DNA of 64,000 bases from Chitinophaga pinensis. Its GTDB lineage: Bacteria > Bacteroidota > Bacteroidia > M30B66. The position numbers and the translations under genes were made by a program. This document shows, one piece after another, positions 44,701-52,118 of the stretch (its first letter is position 1; every line of letters starts with the position of its first letter). The notes beneath the pieces were generated by a model that ran no database searches, had not been told where the DNA came from, and saw only the letters and a list, made by a program, of their open reading frames with translations. Where the stretch lies: NCBI GenBank assembly GCA_945883545.1, contig CAMCXT010000003.1:1-64000 (forward strand), in the 5' to 3' direction.

Positions 44701-46892
44701 ACAATGGTGTAATCGTTTCGGGCAGCGGACCAGGACCAATTCAGGTTTATTGGGAAACGCCTGGACCAAAAAACATCCGTTTGATCGTTGAAGAGGATGG
44801 TTGCGAATCGATTGAAGAGGTCAATATTGTCAACGTAAATCCAATTCCGCAAAACTCATTCACGGCCACTAGTCCAGTGTGCATCGGCGAACCATCTATT
44901 GTTTCGTACACTGGAAATGCACTTCCAAATGCCAATTACACATGGAATTTCGGCGATGGAATTGTGCAATCGGGCGCTGGTGATGGACCATTCGAAATTA
45001 TTTGGCAAACGGAAGGCATAAAAACCATCACCCTCGATTTGAGCCAGTTTGGTTGTCCAGCACCACAAACCACACAAACAGTTCAGGTAAATCCAATCCC
45101 AGATTCACCGTTTACGGTGGATGATAGGGTTTGCGTTGGAAGCCCGTCGACAATTACCTACACCGGAACAGCATCTTTACTTGGAAGCTACAACTGGAAT
45201 TTCGACGGTGGAATCATCGTTTCAGGCGCTGGAGCTGGGCCATTCGAAGTGATGTGGAACACACCAGGCGTAAAAAACATCACACTTTCAGTGGTCGAAA
45301 ATGGCTGTCCATCACTACCATCTGTTCAACAAATTGAAGTGATTCCATATCCAACTTCCGATTTTATTGCCAATCCACTCACGTGTGAAGGATATACTAC
45401 CACGGTAACCTTCACCGGCACAGCCATGAATGAGGCTACATACGATTGGAACTTCGATGGAGCAACCGTTTTGGCTGGAACTGGAGCGGGACCTTACTCA
45501 GTAACTTGGCCGGTGGAAGGAACCAAAACACTCACATTAACGGTGAATCAATTCGGTTGTCAATCGCCCGAAAGTCAAGTAGTATTGGATGTTTCACCTA
45601 CACCTGAATCATTTGCAGGCGACGACAGAATAATCTGCCCAGGAGAAACCATTCAAATTGGAGGAATCTCGGTAAACGGATACGATTATTTGTGGACTCC
45701 GTCAGCAGGTTTATCAAATCCAACCTTATCAAATCCGAATTTGGTGCTCGAAAACATGAGCAATGAGCTTCAAGCTTTTCAATACATTTTAGCAACAACT
45801 TTAGGCAATTGCACCGCTTACGACACCATGAATGTGATGGTGCAACCGATGCCACAAATTGCTTGGGATGCACCTGAAGGGCAATGTTTAAGTGGCAATT
45901 CCTTCGACTTCAACATTACAGGAAATTACTCCTCTAGTGCAGCATTCACATGGAATTTCGGACAGTTTGCGAACCCTCAAAATTCGAACATCGAAAACCC
46001 ATCCGGAATTGAGTTTTTGACCACTGGCGTTCATGTGATTACTGTTTCTGCTAGCGATTGGGGCTGTAGCAGTCCAACTTACACAGATTCGATTGAAATT
46101 TTCGCTATGCCGGTAGCCAACTTCACAGGCTCGAACTTAGAAGGTTGTCCGCCATTAACAGGCGAGTTCATCAATCTATCAGCCGATTTAGGAAATCAAA
46201 CCTACAACTGGAACATGGGCGATGGGTTCAACTACAGCGATTATGTGCCGAACCACAGCTATGAAACATCAGGAAATTACACAGTAACCTTAACCGTAAC
46301 CACCGAGAATGGCTGTTCGGCGCAGTTTGAAGCCCACTCAATGGTGAATGTTTATCCTGTGCCACAAGCAGGTTTCGATGTAAATCCAGATGTATTAACA
46401 ACAGCTCAACCACTGGCAACTTTCCTAGATAGATCGGCAGGTTCGAACACTTGGGAGTATGACTTAGGAGATGGAAATGTTTCTTACGAGCGGAACTTCC
46501 AGCACAACTATTTTGTTCCGGGTGAGTACTCACTTCGCCAGAAAGTCACCAATCAGTACGGTTGTATTGCATATGCTTACAAAACCTTGAAAGTGGAGCC
46601 TGTAATGACCTTCTATATTCCGAATGCTTTCACGCCGGATGGTAATGGTAAAAACGAAATATTCAAATGTTACGGTTTGAACATTGAGGAATTCCGCATG
46701 GAAATCTACAACCGCTGGGGAGAACTGGTGTTTGAATCGAACGACATCGACTTGGGTTGGAATGGAAAGCTTTTCAACGAAGGAGATCGTCCTGTTTCAC
46801 AAATGGATGTATACGCAGTAGTGGTGTATGTGCGCGACAACCTTGAATTGCCACCACGAAGAATCGATCACCGGGTAACCTTGGTGAGATAA
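41724..46892 (+). CDS. Giant surface protein: choice-of-anchor-L domain, ten PKD-like repeats, type B type IX secretion tail
   Basis: A 1722-residue secreted protein. Signal peptide (MSRIGKWLCTVALILLGTHA, ending TWAQ), then a choice-of-anchor-L domain (SFRYVFASEEYNEYVCSEFND region, near residues 130-260), a Calx-beta-like segment (VSGSATMGTDYTPLSG), then ten PKD-like repeats of about 84 residues at nucleotides 43077-45602, each with a xTYxWxFxGG core and a C...GC pair of cysteines, then four more PKD-type domains. The last 90 residues (FYIPNAFTPDGNGKNEIFKC and EIYNRWGELVFES) are the gliding-motility-associated type B tail. It is probably a surface adhesin exported by the type IX system. The ATG at 41724 is chosen over a TTG at 41640. 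Confidence 0.9.
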   Translation: MSRIGKWLCTVALILLGTHATWAQLTTNGNTTVSANALVNNIIGTGVTFSNATYTGRAVAVGTFNGVSSNIGLPSGVIITSGHINVAPGPNSNGGATFSNNGPNIPELETLAQSTTFDGAILEFDFIPQSNFVSFRYVFASEEYNEYVCSEFNDAFAFFINGPGITGTENLAVVPSTTTPVTINTINNGSVGSLGSITNSPCVLTNSGYFVGNASNTVQYDGFTTVLTAQRTVVPCQTYHIRMMIADGADDIFDSAVFLEENSFSSDVFAVDVSTFFNDSTIYEGCTSADITFSRPDPDPNPLTITYSVSGSATMGTDYTPLSGSATIPAGQTSTTVTVNGFADGVNEGTETIILNANTPCGTIPQIIFLREKPPLTVIAPNNAICSGQGPVTLTATPQGGIPPYTYAWDNGSTSNTISVNPSSTTAYTVIVTDFCGSTSMGQPIVNIGDIPTASISAPPFVCSGVQVPVTYTGTASPSATYNWDFDNPSSVSSGSDQGPYQVSWDSAGVKTISLQVIENGCASNTVTTQVLVNPTPTADFVIDPIACAGQSTTITYTGTGTDAGGYGWGFPGGVIITGGRRGPFEIRWDSVGVYGVTLTVTENGCTSPGNEVFVNVQPTPTSDFSVETPVCVGEASTISYDGTASSTATYNWNFAGGTIQSGSGAGPYEIVWNTSGTKTVFLSVTEAGCTSNITSHQVQVNSIPQANFNVASPVCAGQPTTATYLGSANSNATYNWNFDSATVQAGSGQGPFTLQWDNPGNYNVTLTVSRNGCTSLPFSAPVTVYAIPTAPFTVESPVCVGEGSTIGYTGTLGSGSTFTWDFSGGLLLSGNGSGPYEVYWTSPGTKQITFSLTSPEGCPSPPNTIPVIVNPTPSSTFTAETPICLNETSTINYTGSGNPGAQYSWSFNGGIVMSGGGQGPYEIQWQTPGIKTIIVQVEENGCVSPPTQQQVNVKPLPTGYFTAVTPVCAFNTTTIVYSGNAQANAFFTWDFDNGVIVSGSGPGPIQVYWETPGPKNIRLIVEEDGCESIEEVNIVNVNPIPQNSFTATSPVCIGEPSIVSYTGNALPNANYTWNFGDGIVQSGAGDGPFEIIWQTEGIKTITLDLSQFGCPAPQTTQTVQVNPIPDSPFTVDDRVCVGSPSTITYTGTASLLGSYNWNFDGGIIVSGAGAGPFEVMWNTPGVKNITLSVVENGCPSLPSVQQIEVIPYPTSDFIANPLTCEGYTTTVTFTGTAMNEATYDWNFDGATVLAGTGAGPYSVTWPVEGTKTLTLTVNQFGCQSPESQVVLDVSPTPESFAGDDRIICPGETIQIGGISVNGYDYLWTPSAGLSNPTLSNPNLVLENMSNELQAFQYILATTLGNCTAYDTMNVMVQPMPQIAWDAPEGQCLSGNSFDFNITGNYSSSAAFTWNFGQFANPQNSNIENPSGIEFLTTGVHVITVSASDWGCSSPTYTDSIEIFAMPVANFTGSNLEGCPPLTGEFINLSADLGNQTYNWNMGDGFNYSDYVPNHSYETSGNYTVTLTVTTENGCSAQFEAHSMVNVYPVPQAGFDVNPDVLTTAQPLATFLDRSAGSNTWEYDLGDGNVSYERNFQHNYFVPGEYSLRQKVTNQYGCIAYAYKTLKVEPVMTFYIPNAFTPDGNGKNEIFKCYGLNIEEFRMEIYNRWGELVFESNDIDLGWNGKLFNEGDRPVSQMDVYAVVVYVRDNLELPPRRIDHRVTLVR
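43077..45602 (+). repeat. Ten tandem coding repeats of about 252 bp (PKD-like)
   Basis: Ten consecutive units of about 84 codons, each beginning with proline and ending in a V(N/Q)V(N/K/Q)PxP-type linker. Every unit contains PVC or a similar Cys near position 12, a YTGT(A/G) strand, a (Y/F)xW(N/D)F core, GxGxGP(Y/F)E(I/V)xW and an (N/F)GC motif. The copies differ clearly at the DNA level, so the expansion is old or under diversifying change. Confidence 0.85.
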
Positions 46893-46898
46893 AAGAAA

Positions 46899-47519
46899 TC
46901 AATAGGAATTTTGGTCGCTTACCGAAGAGGTAACAACCAGATAATTTCCGAGGAATGTGATGGCTTGCAGGGTGTAAATCCAGTGCAGGCCATCTTTTTT
47001 AAAATGGCAGGTCAGTGTATCATTTCCGGTTGTTTGAAAAGGTTCGAGCACCATTTCATCAGCGAAGTTCAGTGCGCGTTTGCCCCAGCTTTTGTAAACG
47101 GCTTCTTTGGCTCCCCAAATAAATTGCAAAGCCATTTGGCGGTCGGAACAATCATCCAAAAACTTTTGCTCTGATGGATGCAATAATCTAGGGACGATCT
47201 TTTCGAGTGTAGGTCGGATTGTTTCTACATCGATGCCCGGTTCGTAATTTTTTGAGAGTACGATGGCCAAATATTCACGCGAGTGACTCAATGAAAACCC
47301 TATAGAACGATCAGTAAGCCAAGGTTTTCCAAATTGGTCATATTGAATTTCAGTAGGGCTGCCTAGACAAAATTCTAGCATTTGATGGATGAGCCCATTT
47401 GTCTGAATCTTAATATCAGCAGCAGTTTCAGTGAATTTATCAAGAGATGCAACATAAACCTTGTTGGCTTCATCTTCGAAAAAGGTTTCAGGAAAAAACT
47501 TAGGATTTTTTGCGTGCAT
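46899..47519 (-). CDS. 4'-phosphopantetheinyl transferase
   Basis: A 206-residue Sfp-type transferase that moves phosphopantetheine from CoA to a carrier protein. GIDVETIRP carries the magnesium-binding Asp and Glu, and WGAKEAVYKSWGK has the Glu and Lys of the second motif. It lies convergently 6 bases after the giant surface gene and divergently from the second one, without obvious polyketide or peptide synthetase genes nearby, so its target is probably fatty-acid ACP or an unlinked carrier. A TAAGTTTG box is 7 nt before its ATG. Confidence 0.9.
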   Translation of the reverse strand: MHAKNPKFFPETFFEDEANKVYVASLDKFTETAADIKIQTNGLIHQMLEFCLGSPTEIQYDQFGKPWLTDRSIGFSLSHSREYLAIVLSKNYEPGIDVETIRPTLEKIVPRLLHPSEQKFLDDCSDRQMALQFIWGAKEAVYKSWGKRALNFADEMVLEPFQTTGNDTLTCHFKKDGLHWIYTLQAITFLGNYLVVTSSVSDQNSY

Positions 47520-47526
47520 TGCGATG

Positions 47527-47534
47527 CAAACTTA
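47527..47534 (-). promoter_or_regulatory. -7 box of the phosphopantetheinyl transferase gene
   Basis: TAAGTTTG on the minus strand, perfect TAnnTTTG, 7 nt before the ATG at 47519. Confidence 0.5.
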
Positions 47535-47583
47535 ATTCGTGTTTTGGATTTTTTTTATTAAGTTTGACTGTTATTCTTCGATT

Positions 47584-50500
47584 ATGGGTAAAACATTTAC
47601 CAATCTCAAACGTCTTTTTGCCTTTGCAACAGGAATCGTTGTTTCAGTAAGCGCTTCATTTGCACAAACTATCGACAATACACTTACGCCAAATCAATAC
47701 ATCAATAACTTGGTGGGGCTTGGTGTTTCCTATGGCAATGTGACTTTTCAAGGCGATGGCCAAGCGATTGGTTATTTCTCGGGTGCTAGTGCAAATCTTG
47801 GTTTTGGCAGTGGGGTCATCATGGCTACAGGCCCAGTTGCTGAGGCTATTGATCCAGCTTTCTTTGGTCAACTAGATCAAACACAGGTACTCACCAATCT
47901 GCCTGATCTTACTACCTTGGTTCCGCCAACTTGTGGATTTGGAGGTGCTAACGATGGAAGTATCTTGGAATTCACATTCGTTCCTCAATCAACCCCTGTT
48001 TCTTTCCGTTACATTTTCGCTTCTGATGAATATCCGAATTGGGTTTGTTCTCAGTTTAATGATGCATTTGCATTTTTGATTTCTGGGCCAGGCATTGCAG
48101 GCACACAAAACCTTGCGCTCGTTCCGGGAACAAGCGACCCTATTACCATCAGTACCATCAACAACGGACAAGTTGGAGGTTCAGGAAGTGCTGCAAACGA
48201 CCCTTGCATCTTAACCAATTCTCAATATTTCAATAGTGCGCCTCCAACCGATATTTACTACAACGGATTTACAGAAGTGTTGACCGCCGTAGCAGATGTA
48301 ATTCCTTGTTCAACCTACACGCTTAGACTTTTACTCGCGGATTATTGCGATACAGGTTTATCCTCAGCAGTATTTTTGGAAGCCAATTCATTTGGAGCTG
48401 CGCCAATTTCAATCTCACAAACCACACTCAATGGAGATTCAACTACCTACGAAGGCTGCGCTCCTGCTACTTTGATTTTTACCCGTTTAAATCCAGATCC
48501 ATTTGATTACGTTTTCCCATTTACCTTAACAGGAACAGCGATTCAAGGAGTAGATTATTTAGGTGTACCGCCGTTTGTAACCATTCCAGCGGGTCAAACT
48601 TCTGTGGAACTTACCTTGCAAGCTGTTACAGATGCGATTGTTGAGGGTGAGGAAACCATCGAATTGAGTTATCAAACAATTTGCGGTACGATTTCGACCA
48701 CCGTTTTTATTACTGAACCGCCAACAGTGGCAGTAACTCCAGTGGCAACACCTTCCATTTGCGAAGGTCTCGGCCCTGTAACGATTTCAGGAATTGCCAC
48801 TACGGGTGTTGCACCATTTACTTACACTTGGTCGAATGGCTTGCCTAATGGCAGCAGTGCTAGTGTAAATCCCTTGGTAACATCTACCTATACTCTTACA
48901 GCGACCGATTTTTGCGGAAACACTGCCAGTACTAATCTTACTGTAAACGTTGCCAATACGCCTGACGTACCTTCAGTTCTGCCTACAAATCCAATATGTG
49001 AAAACGAAGACTTCACACTTACCGCAACTACTTCATCAACAACTGCTTTATTGAACTGGAGTGGTCCAAATGGGTTTACCCAAGTTGATGGAATCGGGTT
49101 GGTAAATATTACCAATGCTACAGTTGCAAATATTGGTGATTATAGTGTTTTTGCCTCCGAATTTGGATGCAACTCAGCACCTGTTGTTGTAACCCAATTG
49201 GTTAACCCTAGACCAGTTTTGAGTAATCCTACAGCAACTACTCCTGCTTGTGAAGGCAGTCCGCTGAATATTTCAACATTGGTTGCACCGCCAACCGCAA
49301 CAGTTACTTGGACATTCCCCGACAATACAACAGCTACAGGTGCTTCATTAAACTATTTAAATGCTGCTCTGAGCCAATCAGGCACCTATGGAGCCACTGC
49401 AACCCTGAATGGATGCGAAGCATTGGTTCCGGTGGGTGTTGTAGTTCAGGTAAACGATACGCCCGATGCACCAACGGTTACATTCAATTCGCCGGTTTGT
49501 GCTGGGTTCGATCTTAATCTATCTACCACTGCAACTGCTGATAGTTACGAATGGACTGGTCCAGGCTTGTGGACTTCCACCTTGCAAAATCCTGTTCGTT
49601 CGGCAATGAATCCAGCAAATGCCGGAGTTTACAGCCTCAAGGTAACAACCAACAACTGCGAAAGTCCAGCAACGGCAGTAACCGTTGAAGTGATTGATGC
49701 ATCTTTCCTTCCACAAATTGTTTCAAACTCGCCAGTGTGTCAAGGAACTGACCTTGATTTTAGTACCCCAATTGTGAATGGTGCGCAATATTTTTGGTCA
49801 GGACCGGGAGGATTTACAAGTAATTCAATCGACTTTTCTCAAGATGATGTTGATCTCACGCAAGAAGGCAATTACAGTTTGTATTTAGTAATTGGTCAGT
49901 GTACAACTGCAACAAATACTTTCAGTGCTGAAGTAGTTCCAATTCCATTAACCAATGCTGGTCTCGACAATGCAACATGTTCAATGCAACCTTTGCAAAT
50001 CGGCTCACCTGCTTTGCCTGGCCATACTTACAGTTGGTCACCATCTTTGGGATTAAATTTCGCCACTGTTTCAAACCCTACTGTAACAATTTCGAATATC
50101 GGTGATGGTCCTGTAACCTATCCTTTTATTCTAACAACCACTTCCGATGGATGCTCGGGCTTTGATACCATTTTCGTTCAAGTGAATCCTCAACCGGTAG
50201 CATCATTCGAAACTCCAGCTCCACAATGTTTCGAAGGCCATTCATTTAACTTCGCTGCACAAGGCATTTACAACAGTCCTAATCCTAGAATTATTTGGGA
50301 TTTCGGTCCAGGCGCATTGCCTGATTCATCTTCTGAAATGAATCCACAAAATGTGATTTTCCCATCAACAGGATTGCATATGGTTAGGCTTTCCATCATC
50401 GACAATGGCTGCATAAGTAATACTTATATGTCTCCTGTAAATGTTTGGAACATGCCTGTGGCAAACTTCGCCCCTGATTTGGTAGAAACATGCGAGCCTA

Positions 50501-51228
50501 GCTTGGTAAATTTCACCGACTTGTCGGAGGATGAATCTCCTTACAGTTGGAGTTGGGATTTTGGAAATGGGCGATTTAGCAACGAACAAAATCCGTCGGT
50601 ACTTTACCGTGAAGCTGGAATGTATACGGTATCGTTGATGGTGACTAACTTGAATGGATGTTCGAACACTTATACAGTGAATTCACTCATCACCGTAAAT
50701 CCATCTCCACAATCAGCATTTAATCTTTATCCGGGCAACATCCTCACAATTTCCGATCCGACCATCGAGATTTCTGATCTATCGAACAATGCTAGCGAGT
50801 GTTACTATACAGTTGGAACCGATTCGCTTTTCTTGTTCAATACAAATTATACGTTCCCTGATTCGGGCAATTATGAGATCGTGCAGTTTCTATCAAATGA
50901 ATTTGGCTGCACCGATACTTCAATACAATTGGTGCGTGTAGACATTGGTTACAAAGTATACATCCCAGGAGCATTCACACCAAATGAAGATGGGAACAAC
51001 GATGTTTTCAAGATTTATGGTGAAGACATTGCAACTGCCGAAATCAAGATTTTCAACCGTTGGGGAGAATTGCTTTACACTTCTTTCGACCCAGATAATG
51101 GATGGGATGGAAAAACCAAATTAGGCGACAAAGTGGTTCCTGGAGGTGTTTACCTTTATTCTATTGATCTGTTCGACCGATTCGGAAATAAATATGATTA
51201 CGATGGAACCATTCAGGTTCTAAGATAA
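47584..51228 (+). CDS. Giant surface protein: choice-of-anchor-L domain, Ig/PKD-like domains, type B type IX secretion tail
   Basis: A 1214-residue paralogue of the 41724-46892 protein. Signal peptide (MGKTFTNLKRLFAFATGIVV, ending SFAQ), a choice-of-anchor-L domain with FRYIFASDEYPNWVCSQFND, a Calx-beta-like segment (AIQGVDYLGVPPFVTI), then Ig-like domains of about 85 residues that use a xxxYxWxGPxG core in place of the PKD-like core of its neighbour, a segment AGLDNATCSMQPLQIG shared with the paralogue, two PKD domains, and a type B tail (VYIPGAFTPNEDGNNDVFKI, IFNRWGELLYTSF). Only the anchor domain, the late shared block and the tail are clearly alike. Probably displayed on the surface. Confidence 0.9.
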   Translation: MGKTFTNLKRLFAFATGIVVSVSASFAQTIDNTLTPNQYINNLVGLGVSYGNVTFQGDGQAIGYFSGASANLGFGSGVIMATGPVAEAIDPAFFGQLDQTQVLTNLPDLTTLVPPTCGFGGANDGSILEFTFVPQSTPVSFRYIFASDEYPNWVCSQFNDAFAFLISGPGIAGTQNLALVPGTSDPITISTINNGQVGGSGSAANDPCILTNSQYFNSAPPTDIYYNGFTEVLTAVADVIPCSTYTLRLLLADYCDTGLSSAVFLEANSFGAAPISISQTTLNGDSTTYEGCAPATLIFTRLNPDPFDYVFPFTLTGTAIQGVDYLGVPPFVTIPAGQTSVELTLQAVTDAIVEGEETIELSYQTICGTISTTVFITEPPTVAVTPVATPSICEGLGPVTISGIATTGVAPFTYTWSNGLPNGSSASVNPLVTSTYTLTATDFCGNTASTNLTVNVANTPDVPSVLPTNPICENEDFTLTATTSSTTALLNWSGPNGFTQVDGIGLVNITNATVANIGDYSVFASEFGCNSAPVVVTQLVNPRPVLSNPTATTPACEGSPLNISTLVAPPTATVTWTFPDNTTATGASLNYLNAALSQSGTYGATATLNGCEALVPVGVVVQVNDTPDAPTVTFNSPVCAGFDLNLSTTATADSYEWTGPGLWTSTLQNPVRSAMNPANAGVYSLKVTTNNCESPATAVTVEVIDASFLPQIVSNSPVCQGTDLDFSTPIVNGAQYFWSGPGGFTSNSIDFSQDDVDLTQEGNYSLYLVIGQCTTATNTFSAEVVPIPLTNAGLDNATCSMQPLQIGSPALPGHTYSWSPSLGLNFATVSNPTVTISNIGDGPVTYPFILTTTSDGCSGFDTIFVQVNPQPVASFETPAPQCFEGHSFNFAAQGIYNSPNPRIIWDFGPGALPDSSSEMNPQNVIFPSTGLHMVRLSIIDNGCISNTYMSPVNVWNMPVANFAPDLVETCEPSLVNFTDLSEDESPYSWSWDFGNGRFSNEQNPSVLYREAGMYTVSLMVTNLNGCSNTYTVNSLITVNPSPQSAFNLYPGNILTISDPTIEISDLSNNASECYYTVGTDSLFLFNTNYTFPDSGNYEIVQFLSNEFGCTDTSIQLVRVDIGYKVYIPGAFTPNEDGNNDVFKIYGEDIATAEIKIFNRWGELLYTSFDPDNGWDGKTKLGDKVVPGGVYLYSIDLFDRFGNKYDYDGTIQVLR

Positions 51229-51235
51229 AAGTCAC

Positions 51236-52006
51236 CTACAGATCGTCTTCTTGAGAAGATGCTGTTGAATGATCATTTTTTAGGAACGCCTTCAGATTAC
51301 TGAGGGCGTTTTCTTTTTGGAACAAATGCGCCGAAACAATTCCTGAAACTCCTGTTTCATTCAATAAGCGCAAATAATCTTCATCCTCAGTAAAGCCTGC
51401 TGAGGCAAGCACAGGCAATGATGTTGAAGCAGTTACTTTACTAAAAACATCAAAAATCATTTCATGGTCACCACGGGTAATGGCCGACACAAGTACCTCA
51501 CTTCCGCCCCGATTTTCAATCATCGCCATCCAATTCACGAGGTCGATTTCTGTTCGTGATTTTCCACCACTGAGATAGACCTTCCAAGTTCCAAAAGTAT
51601 GTCGAGTATCAACCGCCACAAGAAGCGATTGCCTCCCATGAAGGGTTGAAATTTTATTGATCAATTCTGGATTTCGAACTGCAGCAGAATTCACATAAAC
51701 GCGTGGCGCACCATATTTTAAAAGATCTTCTACATCATTTACCGTATGCACGCCGCCACCAAAAACAAATGGAACTTTGAGGTTTTTGTTCAAGTCCTTC
51801 AAAAACCGAGGAAGATTTCTTCTTCTTTCAGAAATTGAGGTTACATCCATCAAAATAATCTCATCAGCACCTTGAGATTCGTAAATCAAGGCCAATTCCA
51901 TGGCTTGGTTGTAATCCTTTACATGTCGATTGTCGGCAGTAGTAGCCTGACCATCAGCCGTATAAATACTAGGAACAATTTTCTTGATGCCTTTCGTTTC
52001 TATCAT
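51236..52006 (-). CDS. HisF-like TIM-barrel protein with altered active site
   Basis: A 256-residue TIM barrel plainly related to the cyclase subunit of imidazole glycerol phosphate synthase: DEIILMDVTSISERR, VPFVFGGGVHTVNDV, RVYVNSAAV, LLVAVDTR and VLASAGFTEDED match HisF strands. The general-acid/base Asp11 of HisF (in CLDV) is replaced by Tyr15 (VPSIYTADG), while the second catalytic Asp is kept (Asp133). The HisF loop with DRDGTKSG is shortened to TRGD. No hisH or other his gene is nearby. It may be a moonlighting or repurposed paralogue, such as those in surface polysaccharide clusters; function unknown. ATG at 52006 preferred. Confidence 0.8.
   Translation of the reverse strand: MIETKGIKKIVPSIYTADGQATTADNRHVKDYNQAMELALIYESQGADEIILMDVTSISERRRNLPRFLKDLNKNLKVPFVFGGGVHTVNDVEDLLKYGAPRVYVNSAAVRNPELINKISTLHGRQSLLVAVDTRHTFGTWKVYLSGGKSRTEIDLVNWMAMIENRGGSEVLVSAITRGDHEMIFDVFSKVTASTSLPVLASAGFTEDEDYLRLLNETGVSGIVSAHLFQKENALSNLKAFLKNDHSTASSQEDDL
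51285..51317 (+). terminator. Probable plus-strand terminator inside the hisF-like gene
   Basis: AACGCCTTCAG pairs with CTGAGGGCGTT (one G-T pair) around a 4-base loop and is followed by TTCTTTTT. It is 57 bases downstream of the giant gene's stop, but lies within the coding sequence of the convergent HisF-like gene. Confidence 0.45.
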
Positions 52007-52090
52007 TGGTTTCCAAAAATAATGTATTTGTTGCCTCAATGTACTTTTAGAGTCAGTTCATGCGAATTCCTGTATTGAAATCAATTGTAT

Positions 52091-52098
52091 TACTTTAG
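52091..52098 (+). promoter_or_regulatory. -7 box of the first POT gene
   Basis: TACTTTAG, one mismatch from TAnnTTTG, 20 nt before the ATG at 52119. Confidence 0.35.
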
Positions 52099-52118
52099 CG
52101 AAATCAACCTTTTCATCC

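Noticed and set aside
43077..45602. CRISPR array
   Set aside because: The periodic structure is about 252 bp long, in frame and with diverged units, as expected of protein repeats; there are no short identical repeats with spacers.
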